Shown here piece by piece: positions 7,349 through 15,269 of a stretch of DNA of 36,979 nucleotides. Below the pieces are notes generated by a model. It did not search any database and had not been told where the DNA came from. It was given only the letters and a program-made list of their open reading frames with translations. The translations under genes were made by a program, and so were the position numbers. Origin of the DNA: Rhodopirellula sp. (GTDB lineage Bacteria; Planctomycetota; Planctomycetia; Pirellulales; Pirellulaceae); the NCBI GenBank assembly GCA_002701385.1, contig NZVD01000085.1:78047-115025 (forward strand), read 5' to 3'. Every line of letters begins with the position of its first letter. Positions within the stretch are counted from its first letter, which is position 1.

Positions 7349-7762
7349 TTGAACAAGTTTTCAAACAACCAGCCGGAACCCTCTAACTGGGAAGAACAAT
7401 TGGAACTGTTACAGGGCTATACATTAGAATTGCAATCCCTCGCTCGGGAAATGGTGACATTACTGCGAGCGCATAATGAGAGCAACTGGGAACAGGTCTA
7501 TTCAAACTTTGCTCAAGCAATCGGTAACTCCAAATCCAACCGGCAACGCCTGAAGGCTATCGATTACATTCATTCAATCTATGGTGGAATGGGAAGCTGG
7601 AACGATTTCTATCTTCTCGCTTTGGGAGAGGCGGAAAAACAACGCATGTCATTAGGAATTGCTATTTACAATTTGGCTAAAAAAACGAAAACTCAGATTC
7701 TCACCGGTCCCGAGGAGCCCAAAAGAAGTCTTTGGGAAAAATTAAAAGGGAAATTATCCTGA
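7349..7762 (+). CDS. Hypothetical cytosolic protein, alpha-helical
   Basis: The 137-residue product starts at TTG 7349; AAGGA sits 5-6 nt upstream and the next Met is at residue 38, so the TTG start is preferred. It has no signal peptide or membrane segment. It is predicted helical, with LAREMVTLLRAHNESNW, then NRQRLKAIDYIHSIYGGMGSWNDFYLL. The GGMGSWND(F/L) block is reminiscent of DUF6966-like small proteins, some of which occur with toxin immunity genes, but I cannot confirm this. It probably forms a unit with the small membrane protein at 7796. Confidence 0.5.
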   Translation: MNKFSNNQPEPSNWEEQLELLQGYTLELQSLAREMVTLLRAHNESNWEQVYSNFAQAIGNSKSNRQRLKAIDYIHSIYGGMGSWNDFYLLALGEAEKQRMSLGIAIYNLAKKTKTQILTGPEEPKRSLWEKLKGKLS

Positions 7763-7795
7763 GCGTTCTTTAAGGGAAGTATAGAAGGCATAGAA

Positions 7796-7999
7796 ATGCA
7801 AAAATACAGTCGGCTTCTAATTTCATTCATCTCTCTGATGATCAGTTTTTTTTCCCTGTTTGGATTTTTGGCAACATTCGAGCCTGTCAGTAATGCTATA
7901 GCCTTTCGGGCTTTTTATTCAATTCTAGGAATCACCACAGTTACTATTAGTATTCGAATGATGTACTTAGCTATTCGTAATCCTCCCTTAGTGGAATAA
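7796..7999 (+). CDS. Small two-helix membrane protein
   Basis: The 67-residue product has two predicted transmembrane helices (about 6-28 and 38-58) and a short charged tail. It is 33 nt after the gene at 7349, with AGAAGG upstream of the ATG. No family is recognised. It converges with the glycerophosphodiesterase gene, with the two stops 2 nt apart. Confidence 0.5.
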   Translation: MQKYSRLLISFISLMISFFSLFGFLATFEPVSNAIAFRAFYSILGITTVTISIRMMYLAIRNPPLVE

Positions 8000-8001
8000 A
8001 T

Positions 8002-9162
8002 TTATTTCGAGGAACCTCGAATCGCTAGACCGATTTTTTGAGGTACATTTGTGGTAATGGATTGAACCCCCATTTCCACAAGCATTTTGGCTTGTGGGAT
8101 CTCATCGACCGTCCAAACGTGATATTCATATCCGGCCTTTTGAAATGATTTTACAAGTTCACTGGTAAGCCCTTCAAAATGGGTACTCAGCCCATTTGTT
8201 CCCAAACTCTCCAACGTACGAAGAACCGTCCTCGGCCGAGGTTCTAGCTCACCGTTCTCGTTTGCTTTAAACCTAGTCAGCCAAAACGTTTTGAGTTCGG
8301 GCCACTTATCTTCAACAGCCTTAATCACATCTTGTCGGAAGGAAATAATAACTATCTGATCTAGTTTTAAAGAGCTATTCCGGATTTGTTTGATAAGAGG
8401 GGGAACCAATTTAGCATCACTTTTGATCTCGATGAAAATCCGTTTGCCTGTTGGAATGGTAGCTATAACTTCTTTAAAAGTCGGAATTTTTGTTCCGGTA
8501 AATTGCTTGTCGTGCCATCGGCCAAAATCCAGCTTCTTCAGTTCAGCCAACGTAAGATTTTTTACCTCAATGTTTTTCTGTGTGTAATGACGAATGTTAG
8601 CGTCATGTACACAGACGATCTCATTGTCAGCCGTTAAATGAAAATCTCCTTCAATTGCATCTGCTCCTTGAAGCCACGCTTTTTTAAATGCTGGAAGCGT
8701 ATTCTCAGGAGCATCTTTAGAAGCACCTCGATGCGCTACAATAGGAATCGGATTTTGGGCCAAGAATTGCTCCCGTTCTAAACCAGCAAGTTTGTTGGTA
8801 ACAATTAACAGGTCAAGTGTCTCACGTGGGGATAAGCCTATAGCGATTTCATCGGCTAGAGTGTTTTTTTCCTGAGGGCTCTCACAATTTAGTTCCAGGT
8901 CAAAGAACCCCAAACGAGTGTTCATCCGATATTTTACGCGTTTTAAGTAGCAAACACGCCCATTAAGCCCTGTCGGTTCTTTTAATAAACCAGAGGGCAA
9001 AACAACTCTCTGACCTATACGATCTCTTAGCTCACTCGCCCCAAGGATTTCATAGGCCACAAGTTTGCCAATAGATGTCAGTAATAATAGACATACAATC
9101 CAAATTGCTATTCGCTTTCGTGGTAAAGCAGAGGCATTCTTATCTTTAGATTGTTCACTCAT
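8002..9162 (-). CDS. Membrane-anchored glycerophosphodiester phosphodiesterase
   Basis: I start at ATG 9162 (386 aa) with GGTGGGA upstream, rather than the GTG at 9174 with no SD. A single N-terminal membrane helix (about 18-38) leads to a ~100-residue linker domain and a GDPD TIM-barrel (about 139-380). Catalytic signature: AHRGASKDAPENT (His144, Arg145, Glu152), EGDFHLT (Glu171, Asp173) and VHD (His186). These are the metal-binding and general acid/base residues of the family. It hydrolyses glycerophosphodiesters to glycerol 3-phosphate and an alcohol, outside the cytoplasmic membrane judging by the anchor. The linker (GQRVVLPSGLLKEPTGLNGRV) is not recognised. Confidence 0.88.
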   Translation of the reverse strand: MSEQSKDKNASALPRKRIAIWIVCLLLLTSIGKLVAYEILGASELRDRIGQRVVLPSGLLKEPTGLNGRVCYLKRVKYRMNTRLGFFDLELNCESPQEKNTLADEIAIGLSPRETLDLLIVTNKLAGLEREQFLAQNPIPIVAHRGASKDAPENTLPAFKKAWLQGADAIEGDFHLTADNEIVCVHDANIRHYTQKNIEVKNLTLAELKKLDFGRWHDKQFTGTKIPTFKEVIATIPTGKRIFIEIKSDAKLVPPLIKQIRNSSLKLDQIVIISFRQDVIKAVEDKWPELKTFWLTRFKANENGELEPRPRTVLRTLESLGTNGLSTHFEGLTSELVKSFQKAGYEYHVWTVDEIPQAKMLVEMGVQSITTNVPQKIGLAIRGSSK

Positions 9163-9199
9163 TGTAAATCCCACCGTTAAAATAGTATGCTGCTACCTA

Positions 9200-9607
9200 T
9201 TAGCTGTTACGCTTGGATGCGGAAGACTTCAACGTTGTCCGATAGAGTATGATACCAAGAAGGAAGATAACCCATTCACCCATGGCAAGCTTATAAGTGC
9301 CGGAGCCAATATCGCTATAAAATACGAAACTCAAAGTTCTAAAAAAAACCAGATTGGCATGAATCAACACACAAACTAATAGCGTGTATTCAAGAAAACG
9401 CTCCCCGAAAAATGGTAACAAAAAAATCATTCCCATTCCGATCTCGAGCCCCCCATAGACGGTGAGGAATTCTGACATTCCTGCTCCGCCAATTAACTCA
9501 AAGCCTACTACAGCGGAGGTTTTTTCGGGTGATATAGCACACCACATACCTAAAGCGAGGTACATCAGGCCGACAACGTAGCAAAACAAAGAGGTTCGTC
9601 GCGGCAT
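9200..9607 (-). CDS. DUF4345-like four-helix membrane protein
   Basis: I prefer the ATG at 9607 (135 aa, AAGGA upstream) over the ATG at 9661, which adds 18 residues and has no SD. Four hydrophobic helices are visible. The pattern YLALGMWCAISPE, GGLEIGMGMIFLL and a late LAMGEWVIFLLGIILY matches the DUF4345 family of small membrane proteins of unknown role. It lies 37 nt upstream of the glycerophosphodiesterase start on the same strand, so the two probably share a transcript. Confidence 0.65.
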   Translation of the reverse strand: MPRRTSLFCYVVGLMYLALGMWCAISPEKTSAVVGFELIGGAGMSEFLTVYGGLEIGMGMIFLLPFFGERFLEYTLLVCVLIHANLVFFRTLSFVFYSDIGSGTYKLAMGEWVIFLLGIILYRTTLKSSASKRNS

Positions 9608-9765
9608 GCTAATATAATTCCTTGGATTCCAGATTTGAATGTAAGTTAACTTAGCAAGCATTCATAGGAAAATACAATGGTTTTAGCCTTTACTAATACC
9701 GACGAAACGTATTAATTTCTACAAAATCAAGCCTTTTCATGTTCGGAATACGGTAATCAAAACCT

Positions 9766-10701
9766 TTGGCTAAGCAATACTCTAATGCGATCCTGATTAC
9801 CTTGGTGCTTTTCGTTGTAAATAGTGCTGGTGCCCAAAGTCGGCAGGGACCATCGGAGACTATTGCGAGTGCTTTTCACGAGGATGATGAGTTAAGCCTT
9901 CTGCTTAACGAAGAGCCATTACGTCGGTTTAAGAAACAGGCTATCCAACGGCTGGCTGTATCCTCCGGTTACTTGACGGAGGGGGAAAACTCCAGCACGC
10001 ACCGATGGTTTGCTACAGAAATTGGAACTGGTATACCACTGGGAAACTTTGAAAACATTCTTGCGACCGAAGTCGCATTCAGAAATGATGTGCTCACATT
10101 ACCAGCGGCTGAATTTAACCGAAGTAATCTTTATGAGCTAAGTTGCTCTCTATTCTTTAAAAAGCCGCTTTCTGATAAGAGTAATTTACTTATAAATGTT
10201 CGTCCCAGCTATTTAGGGGATTTTGAGGCCACGGCCAACACCTTTGGTATGTTTGGAATGGCTCTTATTACAAAACAACTCGAATCCCATGATCTTACAT
10301 TGTCATACGGAATCGTACATCTTAATCAGGTAGACGTTGCTCTATTGCCCGGAATAGGGGTTCGCTGGGATCCAAGTCCTAAAATGACAGTTGATCTCAG
10401 GTTTCCAGAATCAAGGATATCCTGGCGTCTCGATAAAAACGGTGGATACAGTGAACATTGGTTACATGCTTCAATTGGCTTCGGTGGAAATCGCTGGGGC
10501 ATCCGTACGCTTGACGGTAATGATACTGAGATCCGACTTAAGTATTGGTCGGCTGCACTTACCTTGGAAAAAAAAATCGATGGTGGAGGGGGGTGGTGGA
10601 TTCATTTATCACATCAATTTGCGCGTCGGTTTTCGGAAAGTGGTGAAGTTGACTTTAAATTAGGCAACGGCTTTCAGATAGCTGCGGAAATCGCTTATTA
10701 G
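9766..10701 (+). CDS. Predicted outer-membrane beta-barrel protein (DUF6268-like)
   Basis: The 311-residue product has a signal peptide (about 1-23, SAGAQ). Alternating hydrophobic strands follow: SNLYELSCSLFFKKPLS, NLLINVRPSYLGDF, HDLTLSYGIVHLNQ, the block LLPGIGVRWDPSPKMTVDLRFPESRISWRL, and a final strand ending in an aromatic residue (IAAEIAY), as expected for an outer-membrane barrel. The VRWDPSP...D(L)RFP(E/K)sRISWRL block is the hallmark of DUF6268-type planctomycete proteins as I recall them. The start is TTG at 9766: an in-frame stop at 9753 prevents extension and no ATG is available before the signal peptide. The SD is weak. It lies 42 nt upstream of the PQQ-propeller gene. Confidence 0.65.
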   Translation: MAKQYSNAILITLVLFVVNSAGAQSRQGPSETIASAFHEDDELSLLLNEEPLRRFKKQAIQRLAVSSGYLTEGENSSTHRWFATEIGTGIPLGNFENILATEVAFRNDVLTLPAAEFNRSNLYELSCSLFFKKPLSDKSNLLINVRPSYLGDFEATANTFGMFGMALITKQLESHDLTLSYGIVHLNQVDVALLPGIGVRWDPSPKMTVDLRFPESRISWRLDKNGGYSEHWLHASIGFGGNRWGIRTLDGNDTEIRLKYWSAALTLEKKIDGGGGWWIHLSHQFARRFSESGEVDFKLGNGFQIAAEIAY

Positions 10702-10743
10702 GGATACTGAATTCCATATTCTTCTTGCACAAGGAATCATTCG

Positions 10744-12552
10744 TTGAGTCAAAACGATGAGAAATTAGAAGCAGATACTCGCCAGAACGAGAAGCCTAGC
10801 AACGACAAGAACCTGCGTCTTTGGCCTGCTCTACTTCTGATTATCATAGGTATTCTCTCGTCTCGTCTTACTGATTTAATTGAAGATGGTCCGTCTTGGC
10901 TGTGGATGGTTGTTGCATTTGGCCCCGTAGCGTGCTCATTATTGGCTTTAGTTTGGTGGACATTTCTGAGTCGCGTTAAACGACGTGAACGGATTATCGG
11001 ATTGCTCGGAATCATAGGTACGGGAGCAATTACCACAGTTCTTTTAGATGAAACTATGTATGGTCCGGTCCTCATGATGATCACTTTCCCACTTGGCATG
11101 ATGGGCTTTGTGACAGGAATCTACCTGTCTCGCTGGTTACACCTACCGCAAAACGGTTTAGCCATCGCAGGATGTATACTTGGGTTTGGCTACTCTTTAC
11201 TTTTTCGCTATGAGGGAATGTGGGGTGACTTTACCGTAAAACTCTCCCCACGTTGGCAGCCGACATCTGAATCACTTCTTTTAAATCGCGGAGCCGAGGA
11301 GGAAGACGCCCTGCCAATCGCACGTCGAATCCAATCTATCGAGCAGGTATCATGGCCGGGGTTTAGAGGGAGAGAACGTCAGGGAATTGCTACCTCAAGC
11401 CAAATCGAAACAGATTGGATAAAACATCCACCGAAAGAACAATGGCGTATCAAGATAGGCCCGGGATGGTCTTCATTTGCCATTGCTGGCGAATTGGTTT
11501 TTACACAGGAACAACGCGGCGAGAATGAATGTGTTACGTGCTACAACGCACTAACCGGTAAGGAAATCTGGATACATCTGGAACAAGCCCGCTTGAATGA
11601 TCCGCTGGGCGGCCCCGGCCCTAGAGCAACGCCTACGCTTTACGAAGGGCGTCTCTATACACTAGGCTCGACGGGCATTCTTTTGTGTTTAGACCCAATC
11701 AATGGTGAAATAATCTGGAAAGTGGATATTCCAAAAGAAGCGAATCGTAGCGTGCCGATGTGGGGGTTTTGTGCCTCACCACTTTTGTTAGGAGAACATG
11801 TCATCGTTCACGCGAGCGAATCAGGTGATAAAGATGTTTTCGGATACAAAGCATCCAATGGAGAACTGGTCTGGACGGCATCGGCAGGAGAACATTCCTA
11901 TAGTTCACCGCAACAGATGAATTTCGGTAGTAATCGGCAGGTGGCAATTCTCACCGATGAAGGCCTGACCCTCATTAATCCGATCACAGGCGTTGTTCTA
12001 ATGGAACATGAGTGGCCACATAGTGGATATCGGGCATTGCAGCCATGCGTAGTCGGAGATAAACAAATTGTTATTCCTACTGGTATGGGTACGGGAACAC
12101 GGCTGTTAGAAATAGAAGTGGAATCAGAACATTGGAGTGTGAGAGAGATCTGGACCACCAAGAACCTGAAATCGGACTTTAATGACTTGTTGGTACACGA
12201 GGGTCATCTATACGGTTTTGATGACAGTATTTTTACCTGTATCGATCTGGCGACGGGGCATCGAAAATGGAAACGCGGAAGGTATGGTAAAGGCCAAAGC
12301 TTGCTACTACCGGAAGATAATCTGATCATGGTCTTATCTGAGCAAGGAGAGTTGGTCGTTCTCGACACAGATTCCGAAAATCATCAGGAGCTAGCTACTC
12401 TACAAATGCTGAATGGCAAAACCTGGAACCATCCAGTATTGGTTGGTTCCAGATTGTACGTGCGAAATTCAGAAGAGGCTGCCTGCTATCAGCTCCCGAC
12501 AAATGAACCGAGCCAGATTGAGTTACCCGTCGACACGACTGGAGCGCGTTAG
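10744..12552 (+). CDS. Membrane protein with PQQ-like beta-propeller domain
   Basis: The 602-residue product starts at TTG 10744, with AAGGA about 8 nt upstream. Residues about 28-160 hold four to five transmembrane helices. From about 200 the protein is a PQQ-type propeller: the planctomycete entry motif WPGFRGRERQGI, then repeated blades (TCYNALTGKEIWIH, LCLDPINGEIIWKVD, FGYKASNGELVWTA, TCIDLATGHRKWKRG, VVLDTD). These resemble BamB and quinoprotein repeats without a clear PQQ-coordination set, so this is likely a binding or scaffold propeller rather than a dehydrogenase. Its stop overlaps the stop of the convergent repeat protein gene. Confidence 0.85.
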   Translation: MSQNDEKLEADTRQNEKPSNDKNLRLWPALLLIIIGILSSRLTDLIEDGPSWLWMVVAFGPVACSLLALVWWTFLSRVKRRERIIGLLGIIGTGAITTVLLDETMYGPVLMMITFPLGMMGFVTGIYLSRWLHLPQNGLAIAGCILGFGYSLLFRYEGMWGDFTVKLSPRWQPTSESLLLNRGAEEEDALPIARRIQSIEQVSWPGFRGRERQGIATSSQIETDWIKHPPKEQWRIKIGPGWSSFAIAGELVFTQEQRGENECVTCYNALTGKEIWIHLEQARLNDPLGGPGPRATPTLYEGRLYTLGSTGILLCLDPINGEIIWKVDIPKEANRSVPMWGFCASPLLLGEHVIVHASESGDKDVFGYKASNGELVWTASAGEHSYSSPQQMNFGSNRQVAILTDEGLTLINPITGVVLMEHEWPHSGYRALQPCVVGDKQIVIPTGMGTGTRLLEIEVESEHWSVREIWTTKNLKSDFNDLLVHEGHLYGFDDSIFTCIDLATGHRKWKRGRYGKGQSLLLPEDNLIMVLSEQGELVVLDTDSENHQELATLQMLNGKTWNHPVLVGSRLYVRNSEEAACYQLPTNEPSQIELPVDTTGAR

Positions 12553-12971
12553 TCAAAGAATTCCCCAAAGAAAACGATGGCGGCAGCTACGGTGCGACGT
12601 TCGGAATCAGAACAGCAAGAGCTGGCACTGCCCCACAATCTACCTTGTGCACGAATGGTCCCGCTATTGGAAATTTGCCCGACAAGCTTGCCGTTCTTTC
12701 GCAGATTTCCATTAGATTGAACTTCACCCAGATAGGAACCAGACTCTCTTAAAGTCCCACTACTACTAATCGAACCCACCAATCGACCTGCAGCGCGAAT
12801 ATTTCCATTTGCCTCGATACGCCCGACCAATCGGCCGGATTCTCTTACATTCCCACCACTGTCAATCGTTAGAAAAAGTGCCCCGGATTTTCGGATAGTC
12901 ATATCTGCGTTGAGAACCGTACCCAACGCCAACACTAATGCGACGGTTAAAAGTATGTAGCTGTTTTTCAT
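12549..12971 (-). CDS. Secreted protein with five 16-residue repeats
   Basis: I start at ATG 12971 (140 aa) with AAAGGA upstream; the in-frame TTG at 12989 has none. The signal peptide is about 1-22. Residues 36-115 are five exact-length 16-residue repeats of the form I-x-S-x-G-N-(I/V/L)-R-x-x-G-(R/K)-L-V-G-x, preceded by a degraded copy. No spacer or indel separates the copies, which suggests a regular beta-solenoid. The tail has a CC pair and a hydrophobic end (AAAIVFFGEFF). No family is recognised. The stop codons of this gene and the convergent propeller gene overlap. Confidence 0.7.
   Translation of the reverse strand: MKNSYILLTVALVLALGTVLNADMTIRKSGALFLTIDSGGNVRESGRLVGRIEANGNIRAAGRLVGSISSSGTLRESGSYLGEVQSNGNLRKNGKLVGQISNSGTIRAQGRLWGSASSCCSDSERRTVAAAIVFFGEFFD
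12627..12866 (-). repeat. Five tandem 48-bp coding repeats (5 x 16 aa)
   Basis: The repeats encode residues 36-51, 52-67, 68-83, 84-99 and 100-115 of the secreted protein. Each unit has Gly at positions 5, 11 and 15, Arg at 8 and a hydrophobic residue at 1, 7 and 13. The copies are diverged at DNA level, so the array is old and selected at the protein level. Confidence 0.8.
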
Positions 12972-13217
12972 GAGAAGTTTCCTTTGCAATTGAGAGTCTT
13001 TTGCTTATCAAATGCAATTCTCATACCATTGTTATTCCATTCGGATAATGGGTTAATGCACGAATCAAAGTTGTTGTCAAATTGATGAACGATCTTCCAG
13101 ATTGAATACGAATCAGACATCTCAATCTAAAAAGAGTTCTCCTTGTATGTTTTCCGGACACTCTTTACGGATTCTCCGAAATCCTACTGTGCCTCGGATA
13201 CCATTCAGACAGGCATG
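12972..13217. other. Intergenic stretch, nothing recognised
   Basis: It must hold the promoter of the repeat-protein gene ending at 12971. No ORF, clear -35/-10 pair, sigma-54 site or RNA motif could be picked out. Confidence 0.4.
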
Positions 13218-13255
13218 AAAAAAGCGTGGTTAGTATTCACCAACCACGCTTTTTT
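13218..13255. terminator. Strong bidirectional rho-independent terminator
   Basis: A perfect 14-bp stem (AAAAAAGCGTGGTT at 13218-13231 with its complement at 13242-13255), flanked by A and T runs. On the minus strand it ends the small lipoprotein gene (stop at 13290). Confidence 0.92.
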
Positions 13256-13289
13256 TTGATTGAGCAAAAGGCTCTATCTGACTCGGTCA

Positions 13290-13475
13290 TTAACCGTCAG
13301 AAGAATTTTCGCCTTCGCCACCTTCGCCTGGATCTTCCGTCGGATCGGTTTGGCTTTCCATTTCGCCAATGGCTTCATCACCATCTGGATTCGGTGGTAT
13401 ATCAGCTTTTTTATCGCCACATCCAGCGATCGTTACGCTGAATACAAATAGCATTAATAGAAATGCTTTTTTCAT
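13290..13475 (-). CDS. Small lipoprotein with acidic tail
   Basis: The 61-residue product is a signal peptide with a clear lipobox (TIAG|C at residue 19), then about 40 residues rich in Asp, Glu, Gly and Pro. An AGGAAAC SD precedes the ATG. It starts 84 nt after the permease stop and has its own terminator, so it may be the distal gene of the sugar-transporter transcript or a separate unit. Small acidic lipoproteins like this are common in planctomycetes, and nothing specific can be assigned. Confidence 0.6.
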   Translation of the reverse strand: MKKAFLLMLFVFSVTIAGCGDKKADIPPNPDGDEAIGEMESQTDPTEDPGEGGEGENSSDG

Positions 13476-13559
13476 AATTTAGTTTCCTGAATAGTAAAAA
13501 GGTCGTACGAAAATTACTATTAATGAGCGGCATACGTTCCGCTCACCATAGTCCCAATT

Positions 13560-15224
13560 TTAGTCCGGATTGGTTTCATCAACAAGACTGACGCGTAGTA
13601 CTTCTTCTTGCTGTCGTTTCTTGTGGTTCAATTTCTTAACGGCTTCGTCGGCTAGGACTCCAATCATGATGACCACGCCAATGATGGCAAACTCCAATGT
13701 GGTGGGAATTTTCAACAGGGTGATCGAGTTGTAAAGTACACGCATAACGGCTGCACCTATGACGACGCCGGCAATACTTCCTTCACCTCCACGCAGGCTA
13801 CAACCACCAAGCACAGCCGCCGCGATTGCATAGAGTTCGTAAAAGTTACCGTGCCCTGCCGGCTGTATGGAATTTCCATCAAGAGCAAACAGGATTCCAC
13901 TGATGGCCGTGCAGAAAGCACATATGACATAGGCCAGAATGATCATCCGATCCGTGTTAATACCACTCAATCTTGCGGCCGTTTCGTTGTTACCAAGAGC
14001 CAGTAAGTAGCGTCCATAAATAGTCTGATTCAGAAAGATAGCAGCGGCGATGGCGATTACCGTCAGGAAGATCATGGGGGCTGGCACTAAGACCCGACAA
14101 ATAGGAGTTTGACTTACCAACCAGCACATAGCCAGAACACAGGTAATGACAAGTAATCCTCGACGCTCGGGCAACGCCTTGTAGACCCCCTTAAGGAACC
14201 GATCGAGACCCAAAATAAAGACGCCCAGAGATAGGGTGACTTTTAAAATCGACGCCATGCCAATGTCCTGTCGATTAGCAAACAGCTTTTGGACTTGATT
14301 GGAGGAGAAATAAGTGGCCGCCGCTCCGCTGACTAGCAGCAGAATCGCCAGTCCGGCTGTCTTTCTATCGACCTGCAAAAAGAAGATTGCCAGTGCGATC
14401 GCCAGTGGCAACGCGAGATATCCCAGATAATTGAGTGAGATTTCGGGCATAAACTGACTTGGTCGCTTCTCCGGATGGCTCTCATCGAGCGTCTTGATGT
14501 CTAATTTTTCAGAATCGAATTTGTTATAGATTTCAACACTGGTGTAGTTTGCCAGATTCAAAACGGTTTGCTCAGAGAAATTGTAAAAGCGACTAGTACC
14601 GCTCAATGCAACTCCTACACTGATGACAATTCCAAAGATCCATTTCCCGTTTGTGTTTCCGCCAGTTTGCTCGTGATCGGTGGCGGCCTTGCTAATTCTG
14701 CCGATGCAATATAAGGCGGCTGCGATGCCCAGAACGATTAGTACGGCGGACGTGGAAAATGGTCGCCCCGTTGCCAGGAGACGTAACGATTCGTTGTAAT
14801 CCTGACCAAATCCTCCAGTCGCATCATCGGTAATCCAGCGGGCTGCTCCTCGATAGATCAACAATCCGCAGAGCGTAACGACGAATGGTTGAAGGTGAGC
14901 CTTGGTGATCAGGACTCCATGCAATACACCTAAACCTACAGAAACCACCAGGACAATCAACAGAGTCGTTGCAATGGAAAACTCCCACTTCATTAGAGAA
15001 AGAGTCATCAGGCATCCGATCAGCCCGATCATCGATCCGATCGACAAGTCGATGCCGCCGGTGATAATGACAAAGGCAACGCCGATTCCAATAATGCCGA
15101 ACATTGAGGTTCGCACCATCAGGTTTTGCAGATTAAACGGGATTACAAAGTTGCCGCCGCTAAGGATATTCGTTGCAATACAGGCAAATACCAATAGCAT
15201 TAGAATTCCCATAATCTTATTCAT
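13560..15224 (-). CDS. Sugar ABC transporter permease (RbsC/XylH type), enlarged
   Basis: The 554-residue product is the membrane subunit of a ribose/xylose/galactose-type importer. The N-terminal part (LMVRTSMFGIIGIGVAFVIITGGIDLSIGS, VTLCGLLIYRG) and C-terminal part (LALGNNETAARLSGI, AAVLGGCSLRGGEGSIAGVVIGA) are canonical BPD_transp_2 sequence. Family members are normally about 320-400 aa. Here an extra block of about 190 residues sits between about residues 160 and 360, with a soluble loop (IYNKFDSEKLDIKTLDESHPEKRPSQ) and further membrane helices. The ATG is preceded by AAAAGGG. It is 45 nt downstream of the ATPase gene, in one operon. Confidence 0.88.
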   Translation of the reverse strand: MNKIMGILMLLVFACIATNILSGGNFVIPFNLQNLMVRTSMFGIIGIGVAFVIITGGIDLSIGSMIGLIGCLMTLSLMKWEFSIATTLLIVLVVSVGLGVLHGVLITKAHLQPFVVTLCGLLIYRGAARWITDDATGGFGQDYNESLRLLATGRPFSTSAVLIVLGIAAALYCIGRISKAATDHEQTGGNTNGKWIFGIVISVGVALSGTSRFYNFSEQTVLNLANYTSVEIYNKFDSEKLDIKTLDESHPEKRPSQFMPEISLNYLGYLALPLAIALAIFFLQVDRKTAGLAILLLVSGAAATYFSSNQVQKLFANRQDIGMASILKVTLSLGVFILGLDRFLKGVYKALPERRGLLVITCVLAMCWLVSQTPICRVLVPAPMIFLTVIAIAAAIFLNQTIYGRYLLALGNNETAARLSGINTDRMIILAYVICAFCTAISGILFALDGNSIQPAGHGNFYELYAIAAAVLGGCSLRGGEGSIAGVVIGAAVMRVLYNSITLLKIPTTLEFAIIGVVIMIGVLADEAVKKLNHKKRQQEEVLRVSLVDETNPD

Positions 15225-15269
15225 TCGAACAACCCTTTTATGATTGAATTTTGATTTCTCTGTTATGAG

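Noticed and set aside
8006-8021. TTCGAGGAACCTCGAA palindrome at the end of the glycerophosphodiesterase gene
   Set aside because: Its loop is too small for a good hairpin, it lies within the coding end and has no clear T run, so neither terminator nor operator is supported.
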